The notes: generated by a model not told the origin, from the letters alone. A stretch of 13,090 bases of DNA from an uncultured bacterium (GCA_903957405.1 CAJBPC010000243.1:1-13090); one strand, 5' to 3'; counted from the stretch's first letter, positions 1 through 6,594 are shown. A program made the numbers and translations.

Positions 1-285
1 CTGCGGCTGCTCACAGATAACCTGCGGGATATGGGAAAACGGACCAATGTACAGGAAGTGAACCGGATCCTCGGCGTGGCCAATAAAACCCTGGATATGC
101 AAAAGCGAAAAAGAAGCGACGTCATCCGCTCCGTCAACCGGAAGTTCAGACTCGTTCATCCGGATCGCTCCGAGGAACTCATCCTGAAGGCTAAAAGCGA
201 GATGGACGGCAGGCTGACAGATTACTTCGTGAATGACTCCGAAACCCTCCTACTGGAGCAATTCATTGGAAAAAACAACCGCTGA
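1..285 (+). CDS. C-terminal end of an unrecognised protein (5' end outside window)
   Basis: The reading frame is open from the first base of the window to a TGA at 283-285, so this is the last 94 residues of a gene that starts upstream. A Met codon at 31 lies inside the frame but there is no reason to take it as the start. The visible part is rich in charged residues (KRKRSD, RKFRLVHPDRSEE) and should be mostly alpha-helical, with no membrane segment, no cysteine cluster and no catalytic motif I can name. It ends 27 bases before the convergent end of dcd. I do not recognise the family and assign no function. That it is coding rests on the open frame, the natural-looking composition and the tight, non-overlapping fit against dcd. 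Confidence 0.6.
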   Translation: MRLLTDNLRDMGKRTNVQEVNRILGVANKTLDMQKRKRSDVIRSVNRKFRLVHPDRSEELILKAKSEMDGRLTDYFVNDSETLLLEQFIGKNNR

Positions 286-312
286 CCTACGACTTCGATC
301 CTAACGCACTCC

Positions 313-849
313 TCAGAAAACATTCTTCCACATCATGCTTTCCACCGGGCGATTCGCCTGTCCGCTATATTTGGCGTTCTTTTTTTTGTCATATTTTTCT
401 TCTATCTCGCCGTCCACCGGAAAATAGATGAGTTGTCCGATGGGCATGCCCTTGTAGATGCGTACCGGCTGTTTGACGGAGATCTCCAGGGTCCAGTTGC
501 CGCAAAACCCCACATCTCCCTTACCCGCGGTGGCGTGTATGTCGATCCCGAGCCGGCCTGTCGATGACTTACCCTCCAGAAAAGGGACGTGCTCGTGCGT
601 CTCGGTGTATTCTTCCGTGACACCGAGATAAAAGACATTGGGATACAACACAAACCCTTCGTCGGGTATCTCAAAATGGTTGATCTCGTTGTGTTTTTTT
701 GCATCGAGCAGATGGTCGCGGTAGGTCGCCAGATGACCGCCTAGATGCACATCATATGAATTGCTTCCAAGGCAGCTGCGGCGAAATGGTTCGATCTTGA
801 TCGTCGATTTGCCCATTTCCTCCAAGATTCGTTTGTCGGATAAGATCAT
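313..849 (-). CDS. dcd: dCTP deaminase
   Basis: Hydrolytic deaminase converting dCTP to dUTP and ammonia, supplying dUTP for dTMP synthesis in the cytosol; a homotrimer of the dUTPase fold. The 178-residue protein has the usual family length. The diagnostic core is GKSSTGRLG at about 93-101 (family substrate-binding Ser95 and Arg99), then HATAGKGDVGFCG (105-117) and WTLEIS, where Glu122 corresponds to the catalytic glutamate of the E. coli enzyme. QLIYF (139-143) and the C-terminal KYSGQ segment (160-164), which closes over the nucleotide in the family, are also present. Whether it is mono-functional or also hydrolyses dUTP, as some archaeal homologues do, cannot be decided here. It is divergent from the phosphopantetheinyl transferase gene, with about 60 bases between the two chosen starts. 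Confidence 0.95.
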   Translation of the reverse strand: MILSDKRILEEMGKSTIKIEPFRRSCLGSNSYDVHLGGHLATYRDHLLDAKKHNEINHFEIPDEGFVLYPNVFYLGVTEEYTETHEHVPFLEGKSSTGRLGIDIHATAGKGDVGFCGNWTLEISVKQPVRIYKGMPIGQLIYFPVDGEIEEKYDKKKNAKYSGQANRPVESMMWKNVF

Positions 850-861
850 GCTGTACCGTTT
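832..861 (+). promoter_or_regulatory. possible promoter of the phosphopantetheinyl transferase gene
   Basis: TTTG at 832-835, an 18-base spacer, then TACCGTTT at 854-861. This resembles the Bacteroidota -33/-7 pair TTTG/TAnnTTTG but the -7 box matches only 4 of 6 fixed positions. It overlaps the start of dcd on the other strand and would give a leader of about 45 bases to the ATG at 911. Confidence 0.25.
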
Positions 862-910
862 CTCTGTAAGTTGCGTTCAAAAGCCGAAATTCGCATTTCG
901 TGATCGAGTC

Positions 911-1582
911 ATGCCGCTGTTTTATCAACAATATATCAACGAACACACAAGGCTGGGGGTTTGGCGGATCACAGAGGATGAATCTTTTTTCCTCGAAAGG
1001 GTTCCTTTGCACCGCGATATCACCCATCCCAACAAGCGCCTGCAACACCTCGCAGGTCGCTACCTGCTGCAATTCCTTTACCCTGAATTCCCTTTCGGGA
1101 TGATCCGCATCGCAGATACCTACAGGCCATACCTGGCGGATGACGCTTTTCATTTTTCCATCTCGCACTGTGGCGATACGGCCGCTGCCATCGTCAGCCG
1201 TCAAGACAGGGTAGGGGTGGATGCAGAGATCTCCACGCCCCGCGTGTTGCGGATCCTGAACAAATTTCTTCATCCTGAAGAACTGAACTGGTATGATGCA
1301 TATCCAAAACACCCAGATCCGGGCATAGATGCTCCCGAAGCATCTCGGGCATACCTGCTTCCCACCCTACTGTGGAGTGTGAAGGAAGCGGTTTTCAAAT
1401 GGCATGGCGACGGCGGGGTCGATTTCAGCGAACACATCCGCATACGGCCTTTTGCCCTTCACCAAAGCGGACGCATCAAGGTCCTCTTCCTGAAATCAGT
1501 TCCTGTGCTCCTGGATTTGCACTACCGGATCTTCGGGGGACTCTGTGTCTGCTGGGTTAACGGTGAACCCGAAGCGCCCTGA
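911..1582 (+). CDS. 4'-phosphopantetheinyl transferase superfamily protein (Sfp/AcpT-type)
   Basis: Transfers the 4'-phosphopantetheine arm of coenzyme A to a conserved serine of an acyl or peptidyl carrier protein. With the start at 911 (MPLFYQQYIN, a beginning typical of Bacteroidota members) the protein has 223 residues, the usual length of the two-lobed Sfp-type. Visible motifs are RLQHLAGRYLL (43-53), FSISHCGD (82-89), the Mg-binding GVDAE (102-106, Asp104 and Glu106) and WSVKEAVFK (155-163, Glu159 and Lys163). The frame extends further upstream to 761, but that would bury most of the dcd start, so 911 is preferred. No carrier protein, polyketide, peptide or fatty acid synthase gene is near. 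It could be the housekeeping enzyme for AcpP, or a broad Sfp-type; I cannot tell which. Confidence 0.88.
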   Translation: MPLFYQQYINEHTRLGVWRITEDESFFLERVPLHRDITHPNKRLQHLAGRYLLQFLYPEFPFGMIRIADTYRPYLADDAFHFSISHCGDTAAAIVSRQDRVGVDAEISTPRVLRILNKFLHPEELNWYDAYPKHPDPGIDAPEASRAYLLPTLLWSVKEAVFKWHGDGGVDFSEHIRIRPFALHQSGRIKVLFLKSVPVLLDLHYRIFGGLCVCWVNGEPEAP

Positions 1583-1586
1583 GTAC

Positions 1587-1619
1587 AAAAAAAAAGGCCG
1601 CTCTTTACGAACGGCCTTT
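1587..1619 (-). terminator. intrinsic terminator of the DUF2911 gene
   Basis: Inverted repeat AAAGGCCG (1593-1600) / CGGCCTTT (1612-1619) with an 11-base loop. Read on the minus strand, the stem is followed by a run of nine T (complement of A 1587-1595), a classic Rho-independent terminator 20 bases after the DUF2911 stop. On the plus strand only three T follow, so termination of the convergent transferase transcript would be weaker. Confidence 0.85.
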
Positions 1620-1638
1620 CGGAGGTTGAAGGGTATCT

Positions 1639-2472
1639 TTATTTCAATGTCGCCAACAGTTTGTTGTTGAGCGCCACATAGTCGCTGTTTTTAGCGGCAG
1701 TGGCGAGCTCGATGGATTTTTTCGCTGCTGCGGTCGCTTCGGCCTTCTTGCCGAGGCGGGCAAGGCAATTCGCCTTCTGATGCCAAACCCAGAATGCATT
1801 GGGAGTGGCCTGGGTGGCCTTGTCAAACCACTGTGCCGCCATGTTGAGGTCCTTGCCGTTTTCCATGTAATACATCGCTGCCTGATAGTAAGGCTTGGTG
1901 TCCTTGTTCATGGCGTTGTCGATCTGCGCCATCACTTTCGAATCGACATCCATGCTGATGGGAAGTGACACGGCCGTCTGATCCCAAACGATCATCAGCT
2001 CTATGCTGTTGGATGTGACGTTGCTGAACATCATGGTGAATGTCTCGATTTCGAAGGGGATGTTCTGGACAGCGGCCGTCACACGGACCACATCCATATC
2101 CTGCTTGTAAGCGGAGGGGCTGGTCACATCCAGCTGTTTTGTCAGGATGATCGTCCACTCACTGGCACCGGGGATGCTCAGCAGTCCGTATTTACCGGCA
2201 GGCACCTTCTTGCCGCCGATGATGACTTCGTCGGCGAAGCTGATCGTCGTGGCATTGTTGGCCCCGGTGCGCCAGATGGCATTGTAGGGTACCAGCTCGC
2301 CGTAAATACTCCGTCCCTTCTTGCCCGGACGGCTGTAGCTCAGGTCGATCGTGGTGAGGCCGAACTCCTGCTTCACGCTCTGGGTCGTGGAAGGGGATGG
2401 GGTTTTCATCGTTTGGGCTTCTGCGAAAAATATGGTTCCGCAGAGCGCTAATGACAGCAATATTTTCTTCAT
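1639..2472 (-). CDS. exported DUF2911 domain protein with C-terminal TPR region
   Basis: A 277-residue secreted protein common in Bacteroidota; the biochemical role of DUF2911 is not known. Residues 1-19 form a signal peptide (KK, hydrophobic LLSLALCGTIFF, AEA before the probable cut). The DUF2911 domain covers about 25-170 and shows its recurrent motifs: TPSPS (24-28), SRPGKKGRSIYG (47-58), LVPYNAIWRTGAN (60-72) and PAGKYGLLSIP (91-101). From about 190 the helical tail (YYQAAMYYMENG, AAQWFDKATQATPNAF, WHQKANCLARLG) reads as two tetratricopeptide-like repeats, suggesting protein contacts. There is no lipobox cysteine at the cut site, so a soluble periplasmic protein is likelier than a lipoprotein. 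It stands alone between a terminator and its own possible promoter, downstream of xerD on the same strand. Confidence 0.88.
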   Translation of the reverse strand: MKKILLSLALCGTIFFAEAQTMKTPSPSTTQSVKQEFGLTTIDLSYSRPGKKGRSIYGELVPYNAIWRTGANNATTISFADEVIIGGKKVPAGKYGLLSIPGASEWTIILTKQLDVTSPSAYKQDMDVVRVTAAVQNIPFEIETFTMMFSNVTSNSIELMIVWDQTAVSLPISMDVDSKVMAQIDNAMNKDTKPYYQAAMYYMENGKDLNMAAQWFDKATQATPNAFWVWHQKANCLARLGKKAEATAAAKKSIELATAAKNSDYVALNNKLLATLK

Positions 2473-2485
2473 GTCTTATTTTTTA

Positions 2486-2493
2486 CGAAGATA
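2486..2493 (-). promoter_or_regulatory. possible -7 box of the DUF2911 gene
   Basis: On the minus strand the sequence is TATCTTCG, one base off the Bacteroidota TAnnTTTG box. It lies 13 bases before the ATG, which would give a very short leader, and no convincing -33 TTTG is seen. Transcription from xerD, which ends 74 bases upstream, is an alternative. Confidence 0.25.
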
Positions 2494-2546
2494 GTGATTG
2501 GTTGCCGAACGCGGTGAACAGGTTGCCTCGCTGTGACCCTCCGGGA

Positions 2547-3464
2547 TCAGTCCGGGGATGTCCGGTTTCCAAACATCGGGTGGTACTTTTCCAGCGTCTC
2601 TCTGAGATACCGCCTGTCAAGATGCGTATAGATCTCGGTAGTGGTGATGCTTTCATGTCCGAGCATCTCCTGCACGGCGCGCAGGTCAGCACCGCCCTCG
2701 ACAAGGTGCGTGGCGAAGGAATGCCTGAGCGTATGGGGGGAGATCTTTTTCTTTATGCCGGCTGCCAGGGCCAGGTCCCGCACCACATAGAACACCATGA
2801 CACGGCTGAGATTCCGGCCCCGACGGTTCAGAAAGACATGATCCTCGAAGCCCGGCACGACAGGCACGTGCACCCGCCATTCTTCGAGGTAGATCTTCAG
2901 GTATCTGATCGCTTCCCGACCGATCGGTACCAGCCGTTCCTTGTCGCCCTTGCCGATGACTTTGATGAATCCGATGTCGGGATGGAAATTCGAGCGGCGC
3001 AACTCTGTCAGTTCCGACACCCGCAGGCCGCAACTGTAGAGCGTCTCCACGATCGCCCGGTTGCGGCCGCCCTCCGGACGACTCAGATCTATCTGTGCGA
3101 TCATCTCATCTATCTCCCCGAAGCTCAGCATGTCTGGCAGGCTGCGCATCAGCTTGGGGGATTCCAGCAATTCCGTCGGATCACTCATCGTGATCTGTTC
3201 CATCCGGCAAAAAGCATAGAAAGCCCGCAACCCTGAGATGATGCGGGCCTGCGAACTGCTGGTCATGCCAAGGGATGCCACCCATCTTATAAAACCCTGC
3301 AGCATCTTGAGGTCCACCGCGCCGGGCTCTCGGAGATCACCTGTCACCATCATGTACTGCGTGAGCTTATCGACATCTCCCAGGTACGCCTCGATGGAAT
3401 TCCCCGACAAAGAACGTTCGAGCTGCAGATATGCCCTGAACCCTTTCTTATGAGATTCCCACAT
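2547..3464 (-). CDS. xerD: site-specific tyrosine recombinase XerD
   Basis: Tyrosine recombinase that, together with XerC, resolves chromosome dimers at dif during division. The protein has 305 residues, the normal XerD size. The N-terminal SAM-like core-binding domain covers about 1-90 (FRAYLQLERSLSGNSIEAYL) and the catalytic domain 105-300. All six active-site positions are present: Arg148 (SCGLRVSEL), Lys172 (IGKGDKER), His244 and Arg247 (HTLRHSFATHL), His270 (MLGHESI) and the nucleophile Tyr279 (TTEIYTHLD). The TTEIYTHLD tail and HTLRHSFATHLVEGGADLR match XerD better than phage integrases or conjugative-transposon integrases. No cargo, excisionase or att-like repeats flank it, consistent with a housekeeping gene. 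It is divergent from the YkgJ-type gene, with closely packed promoters between. Confidence 0.94.
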   Translation of the reverse strand: MWESHKKGFRAYLQLERSLSGNSIEAYLGDVDKLTQYMMVTGDLREPGAVDLKMLQGFIRWVASLGMTSSSQARIISGLRAFYAFCRMEQITMSDPTELLESPKLMRSLPDMLSFGEIDEMIAQIDLSRPEGGRNRAIVETLYSCGLRVSELTELRRSNFHPDIGFIKVIGKGDKERLVPIGREAIRYLKIYLEEWRVHVPVVPGFEDHVFLNRRGRNLSRVMVFYVVRDLALAAGIKKKISPHTLRHSFATHLVEGGADLRAVQEMLGHESITTTEIYTHLDRRYLRETLEKYHPMFGNRTSPD

Positions 3465-3493
3465 CTTTTCTAAGCGTTTTACTTTTATTCGGT

Positions 3494-3525
3494 TTTGTCT
3501 CTTGCAGGTTTATCTCCTACATTTA
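3494..3525 (+). promoter_or_regulatory. promoter of the YkgJ-type gene
   Basis: TTTG at 3494-3497, a 20-base spacer, then TACATTTA at 3518-3525, a one-mismatch fit to the Bacteroidota -33/-7 arrangement TTTG ... TAnnTTTG. Transcription would begin near 3530, leaving a leader of about 33 bases. This supports the ATG at 3564 over any in-frame Met further upstream. Confidence 0.55.
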
Positions 3526-3531
3526 CCCACT

Positions 3532-3539
3532 CAAAACTA
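3532..3539 (-). promoter_or_regulatory. -7 box of the xerD promoter
   Basis: On the minus strand this reads TAGTTTTG, a perfect match to TAnnTTTG. Transcription would start near 3527, with a leader of about 63 bases to the xerD ATG at 3464. No good -33 TTTG is seen at the expected distance, so support comes from the -7 box alone. It lies 6 bases from the opposing -7 box of the YkgJ-type gene. Confidence 0.45.
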
Positions 3540-3563
3540 CCGATTCGACACAATAATCCCCTT

Positions 3564-4073
3564 ATGCAACCGGTCAATCTTCGATCCTTCAGGCAAAAGG
3601 TCGCAACCTATAAAAGGCGGATGAGGGGATTCCTGACCCGCATCGAAAAGACTCCTCCCCGTGGCCTGGATGCCATGGTTAAAGAGATTGACGGGGAAGT
3701 ATGGCAGGAAACGGACTGCCTCTCCTGCGCCAATTGCTGTAAGCAAATGACACCCACCTTCACCACCAAGGATGTAACCCGCATCTCCAAACACCTGGAG
3801 ATGTCCGCAAAGGATTTCAGGGAGAAATGGCTATACCTCGACCGCAACGGGGATTGGATGAATAAAAGCACACCCTGCCAGTTCCTGGATCAAAAGACCA
3901 ACATGTGCGGCATCTATGAAGTTCGACCGGCTGACTGTGCGGGTTTTCCACACCTCACAAAGAAAAAGATGACGGATTACATGCAATGGCACAAACAAAA
4001 CATTGCGTACTGCCCCGCAACCTTCCGCATGGTGGAAAAGCTGATGGCCCGTGTCGCAGAACTGAAGAAATAA
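3564..4073 (+). CDS. YkgJ family cysteine cluster protein
   Basis: A 169-residue cytosolic protein of the YkgJ family (annotated as putative zinc- or iron-chelating domain); function not established. The hallmark CxxCxxCC stands at Cys52, Cys55, Cys58 and Cys59 (CLSCANCCKQM). Four further cysteines, Cys105 (TPCQFLD), Cys115 (NMCGIYEVRP), Cys125 (ADCAGFP) and Cys150 (AYCPATF), make eight in all, the expected ligand set for one metal centre or Fe-S cluster. CGIYEVRPADCAGFP is a strongly conserved family segment. The N-terminal 45 residues are basic and helical (YKRRMRGFLTRIEK). The start at 3564 is chosen because it follows a good promoter. The gene ends 25 bases before the convergent end of yraN. 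Confidence 0.88.
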   Translation: MQPVNLRSFRQKVATYKRRMRGFLTRIEKTPPRGLDAMVKEIDGEVWQETDCLSCANCCKQMTPTFTTKDVTRISKHLEMSAKDFREKWLYLDRNGDWMNKSTPCQFLDQKTNMCGIYEVRPADCAGFPHLTKKKMTDYMQWHKQNIAYCPATFRMVEKLMARVAELKK

Positions 4074-4098
4074 GCACCGGAACCATCCCGCATCAACC

Positions 4099-4461
4099 TC
4101 AGAGATACACATCCTCTATCAGCATGAACTCCACCGGCATATCCTTGTATCGCTTGATCGCGAGTATGTCGAACCGTATCCGCTTCCACCCCTCATGAAG
4201 GTCGATATATGCCGTTCCGGCATCGATCATGTGCCGGAGCTTCACGCGGCCGACCTGATCCTCCGGATTCCCGAATCTCGAAGTGCGTTTCGTCTTCACT
4301 TCTATGAAATGAAGCACACCTTCCTTCTCGGCGATGATGTCGATCTCAAACCTGCCTGTCCTCCAGTTGCGGTGAAGTATCGAGAATCCCGCAGAGGCCA
4401 GCCAGGATGCAGCCAGATCTTCCCCTTCGTCCCCCACCGTTTTTTTACTGCCCCTTGCCAT
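4099..4461 (-). CDS. YraN/UPF0102 family putative endonuclease
   Basis: A 120-residue protein of the UPF0102 (YraN) family, which has the fold of PD-(D/E)XK nucleases; the natural substrate is not established. Matching motifs are GDEGEDLAASWL (10-21), GFSILHRNWR (25-34), FEIDII (38-43, with Glu39 and Asp41), FIEVKTKRT (52-60, with Glu54 and Lys56), FGNPEDQV (63-70) and the following basic helix. Glu39/Asp41 and the EVK triad are the likely metal-binding and catalytic residues by analogy to the superfamily. The first Met (MARGSKKTVGDEGE) gives the usual family beginning. It stands alone, convergent with the YkgJ-type gene and divergent from manA. Confidence 0.9.
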   Translation of the reverse strand: MARGSKKTVGDEGEDLAASWLASAGFSILHRNWRTGRFEIDIIAEKEGVLHFIEVKTKRTSRFGNPEDQVGRVKLRHMIDAGTAYIDLHEGWKRIRFDILAIKRYKDMPVEFMLIEDVYL

Positions 4462-4541
4462 CTTCCTGCGATTGTTCCCTTGAAGTTAACGCCCTGCACG
4501 CTCTTAAAAAAGCACGCGGCATGTTTGCCTCATGAATTGAT

Positions 4542-4593
4542 CTTCAGGACAGGCATCCTGTGGCTCCCCACCAGGGCAATGCCTTCAGGATGC
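4542..4593. repeat. direct and inverted repeats with alternative pairings
   Basis: CTTCAGGA occurs twice (4542-4549 and 4583-4590). TCCTG at 4556-4560 can pair with the first copy (CAGGA 4545-4549, 6-base loop), while GCATCCTG (4553-4560) can pair perfectly with CAGGATGC (4586-4593, 25-base loop). The two pairings exclude each other. The segment is in the non-coding space between yraN and manA; whether it is transcribed is unknown. Confidence 0.35.
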
Positions 4594-4596
4594 GCG

Positions 4597-4623
4597 TTTG
4601 TGTAAATTATGTGGATAGATTTT
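4597..4623 (+). promoter_or_regulatory. weak candidate promoter of manA
   Basis: TTTG at 4597-4600, a 15-base spacer and TAGATTTT at 4616-4623, one mismatch from TAnnTTTG. The spacer is shorter than usual and the leader would be about 95 bases. TTCTTTTG at 4663-4670, also one mismatch off, is a competing -7 box. Confidence 0.22.
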
Positions 4624-4721
4624 TACATCGGACAAGGACCAACAAAAGTGAATTTTTATTGTTTCTTTTGCAATCTTATGCGTCCTGGACTTTTCATTTT
4701 TCGAATACACAACCCATATCC

Positions 4722-5909
4722 ATGTACCTTCTGAAAGGTGTCATTCAACCCTATGCCTGGGGTGGCGATTCCTACCTGCAGAACCTTTTGCAGGTGCCGG
4801 AAAACAACGGGCACCCATCGGCCGAATACTGGCTGGGAGTCCACCCCGGTGGGCCCTCACGCGTAGTGTTGGGTCGGTACGCATCCACCACACTGACGGA
4901 CCTCATCCGCTCTGAAAAAGGCAGGTACCTTGGGGAAAAAGTCAATGCTTTGTTTGGCGGACTGCCCTACCTGCTGAAGATCCTCGATGTCAAAGGCATG
5001 CTCTCGATACAGGTGCATCCAACGCTGGAGGAGGCCAAAAAAGGATTCGAGCGGGAGAATGCCGCAGGCATCCCCTTGCATGCCGCAAACCGGAATTACA
5101 AAGATCCCAACCACAAGCCGGAAGTCATGGTCGCTCTCAGCGATTTCTGGCTGCTGCACGGCTTCAACCCGGCACTTCGTGACATACTCCAGTCGATGGA
5201 TGTCTTTCAGCCATTGCTGCCCATCCTGGAGTCGCAAGGGCTGGAAGGGCTGTACCGCCACGTGATGGAGATGCCGCAACCCGAAGTGGATGAGATGCTG
5301 GCCCCATTGGCACACGGGATCCTGCCGAAGTATGAAGCCGGAGAGCTGTCCCGTGACTCAGCCGACTTTTGGGCGGCCCGTGTCCTGAGCGATGCAAAAC
5401 CGGATCTCACCAACCTCGACAGGGGCATCTTCTCGATCTATTTCTTTAACCTGCTGCATCTCCGACCCAGACAGGCGATCTTTCAGGGCGCTGGCATCCC
5501 GCATGCGTATCTCGAAGGACAGAATGTCGAGCTGATGTCCAATTCCGATAACGTACTGAGGGCGGGACTCACGCCCAAACACATCGATATCCCCGAACTC
5601 ATGCGGCATACAAAGTTCGAATATGTGGTGCCGGAGATCATGGAAAACAAACCTTCCGGGTTTCTGAGCAGATATCCTTGTCCCGTGCCTGATTTCAGCA
5701 TAGACATGCTGGAACTGGGAGCGGGCGATGCGTTCAGCCTGCAAGGTGACGGTCCGGAACTATGGCTGCAGCTGTCTGGCCGCAGCGACTGGTCAGGATA
5801 CCGAACCCTGCAATGCGCCATGGGCGGAGCCGTATTCGTACTCCCGGGAGAGCCCGTCACGATCACCGCTGTGGAAACAACAGTCCTTTTTCGGGCCTAT
5901 GTGCCCTGA
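4722..5909 (+). CDS. manA: mannose-6-phosphate isomerase, class I
   Basis: Zinc enzyme interconverting mannose 6-phosphate and fructose 6-phosphate, linking mannose and GDP-mannose metabolism to glycolysis. With the start at 4722 (MYLLKGVIQPYAWGG) the protein has 395 residues, normal for type I. The zinc ligands fall where the family expects: Gln97 and His99 (SIQVHP), Glu134 (HKPEVMVAL) and His261 (GAGIPHAYLEG). The signature run GQNVELMSNSDNVLRAGLTPKHID occupies about 266-289 and includes the active-site arginine, Arg280. The helical insert at about 150-230 and the C-terminal cupin (FSIDML, GGAVFVLPGE) complete the fold. The frame stays open upstream to 4560, but that stretch is AT-rich and does not resemble the family, so it is treated as leader. 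No other mannose genes adjoin it. Confidence 0.94.
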   Translation: MYLLKGVIQPYAWGGDSYLQNLLQVPENNGHPSAEYWLGVHPGGPSRVVLGRYASTTLTDLIRSEKGRYLGEKVNALFGGLPYLLKILDVKGMLSIQVHPTLEEAKKGFERENAAGIPLHAANRNYKDPNHKPEVMVALSDFWLLHGFNPALRDILQSMDVFQPLLPILESQGLEGLYRHVMEMPQPEVDEMLAPLAHGILPKYEAGELSRDSADFWAARVLSDAKPDLTNLDRGIFSIYFFNLLHLRPRQAIFQGAGIPHAYLEGQNVELMSNSDNVLRAGLTPKHIDIPELMRHTKFEYVVPEIMENKPSGFLSRYPCPVPDFSIDMLELGAGDAFSLQGDGPELWLQLSGRSDWSGYRTLQCAMGGAVFVLPGEPVTITAVETTVLFRAYVP

Positions 5910-5931
5910 GCTGTTTATGAGCCGGGACTGA

Positions 5932-5960
5932 TTTACGGAAATCATAATTGACTATTTTTG
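5932..5960 (+). promoter_or_regulatory. promoter of the DUF6580 gene
   Basis: TATTTTTG at 5953-5960 is a perfect TAnnTTTG box. TTTA at 5932-5935, 17 bases upstream, is a possible -33 element with one mismatch. Transcription would start near 5965, just before the ATG at 5978, which excludes the earlier in-frame ATG at 5948. Confidence 0.55.
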
Positions 5961-5977
5961 CCAAAACACACAGATAC

Positions 5978-6541
5978 ATGAAGTCGAATAAGCATATACT
6001 CACATCATTCATACTCTTGATCGTCATCGCAGCTTTATACAGGGCCATGCCCGGCAGGGTATGGGGTTTTGCCCCTCATATCGCCATGGCCATTTTCGGT
6101 GGTTCGGTGATCGCTGATCGTAAACTGGCATTTGCATTGCCGATCCTATCGTTGTTCTTGTCAGATCTCCTGTACCATGTCCTTTACCTTTACGGCATCA
6201 CCCCGATCTCCGGATTCTACAGCGGACAATTGGAGAATTATGTCCTCATAAGCCTCCTGACCTTCATCGGTTTCGCCATTCGCCGGCAACATGCCACACA
6301 GATATTCGCTGGATCCCTTGCAGGTCCCCTCGTGTATTTTCTGAGCTCGAACTTCATGGTTTGGATCAGTGGCGGAGGTTACCATCGCCCAAGGAACCTG
6401 ACGGGATTGATGCAGTGCTATGCCGACGGCCTCCCATTCCTGCAGACGAGTGTCTATGGCACTTTCTTTTTCAGTGCCGTATTGTTCGGAGGCTATTACC
6501 TGATCAATGATGCACGGCTGAATCGCACCGCCAGGGCATGA
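5978..6541 (+). CDS. DUF6580 family putative membrane transport protein
   Basis: An integral inner-membrane protein of 187 residues with about six hydrophobic segments (roughly 8-24, 31-45, 51-72, 85-101, 107-128 and 158-176). It resembles the DUF6580 family of putative transport proteins: FAPHIAMAIFGG (31-42), the SDLLYH segment (62-67), AGSLAGPLVYFLSSNF (111-126) and a conserved CYADGLPF segment near 147-154 before the last helix. The compact six-helix layout and small-residue motifs recall substrate-binding S components of ECF vitamin transporters, but that is inference from shape only and no ATPase or T-component gene is near. The start at 5978 follows a perfect -7 box. It lies 68 bases after manA and may be separately transcribed. 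Substrate unknown. Confidence 0.8.
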   Translation: MKSNKHILTSFILLIVIAALYRAMPGRVWGFAPHIAMAIFGGSVIADRKLAFALPILSLFLSDLLYHVLYLYGITPISGFYSGQLENYVLISLLTFIGFAIRRQHATQIFAGSLAGPLVYFLSSNFMVWISGGGYHRPRNLTGLMQCYADGLPFLQTSVYGTFFFSAVLFGGYYLINDARLNRTARA

Positions 6542-6548
6542 TGCGGAT

Positions 6549-6594
6549 CTGACGGTCAGTGCATCTGCGCCATGCTTTCTGACAGGATACTGTC
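6549..6594. repeat. two small inverted repeats between convergent genes
   Basis: CTGAC-G-GTCAG (6549-6559) and GACAG-GATA-CTGTC (6581-6594) are perfect short dyads in the 139-base space between the DUF6580 gene and rnhA. Neither has a T run directly after it on either strand, although an AT-rich patch follows at 6622-6640. They may help end transcription, but the arms are short enough to arise by chance. Confidence 0.25.

Noticed and set aside
752..1312. 186-codon minus-strand frame over the phosphopantetheinyl transferase
   Set aside because: Overlaps the transferase on the opposite strand and dcd on the same strand; no recognisable domain.
2397..3236. Long open frame on the plus strand opposite xerD
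   Set aside because: It is the antisense of xerD, whose catalytic residues are all intact; the translated sequence has no family character and is rich in His/Arg/Pro as expected of a shadow frame.
2547..3464. Tyrosine recombinase as evidence for an integrated mobile element
   Set aside because: Motifs fit housekeeping XerD, there is no tRNA, direct repeat, cargo or excisionase nearby, and flanking genes are ordinary.
3465..3563. Possible dif site near xerD
   Set aside because: No 28-base site with two 11-base imperfect inverted arms could be seen; dif need not be close to xerD.
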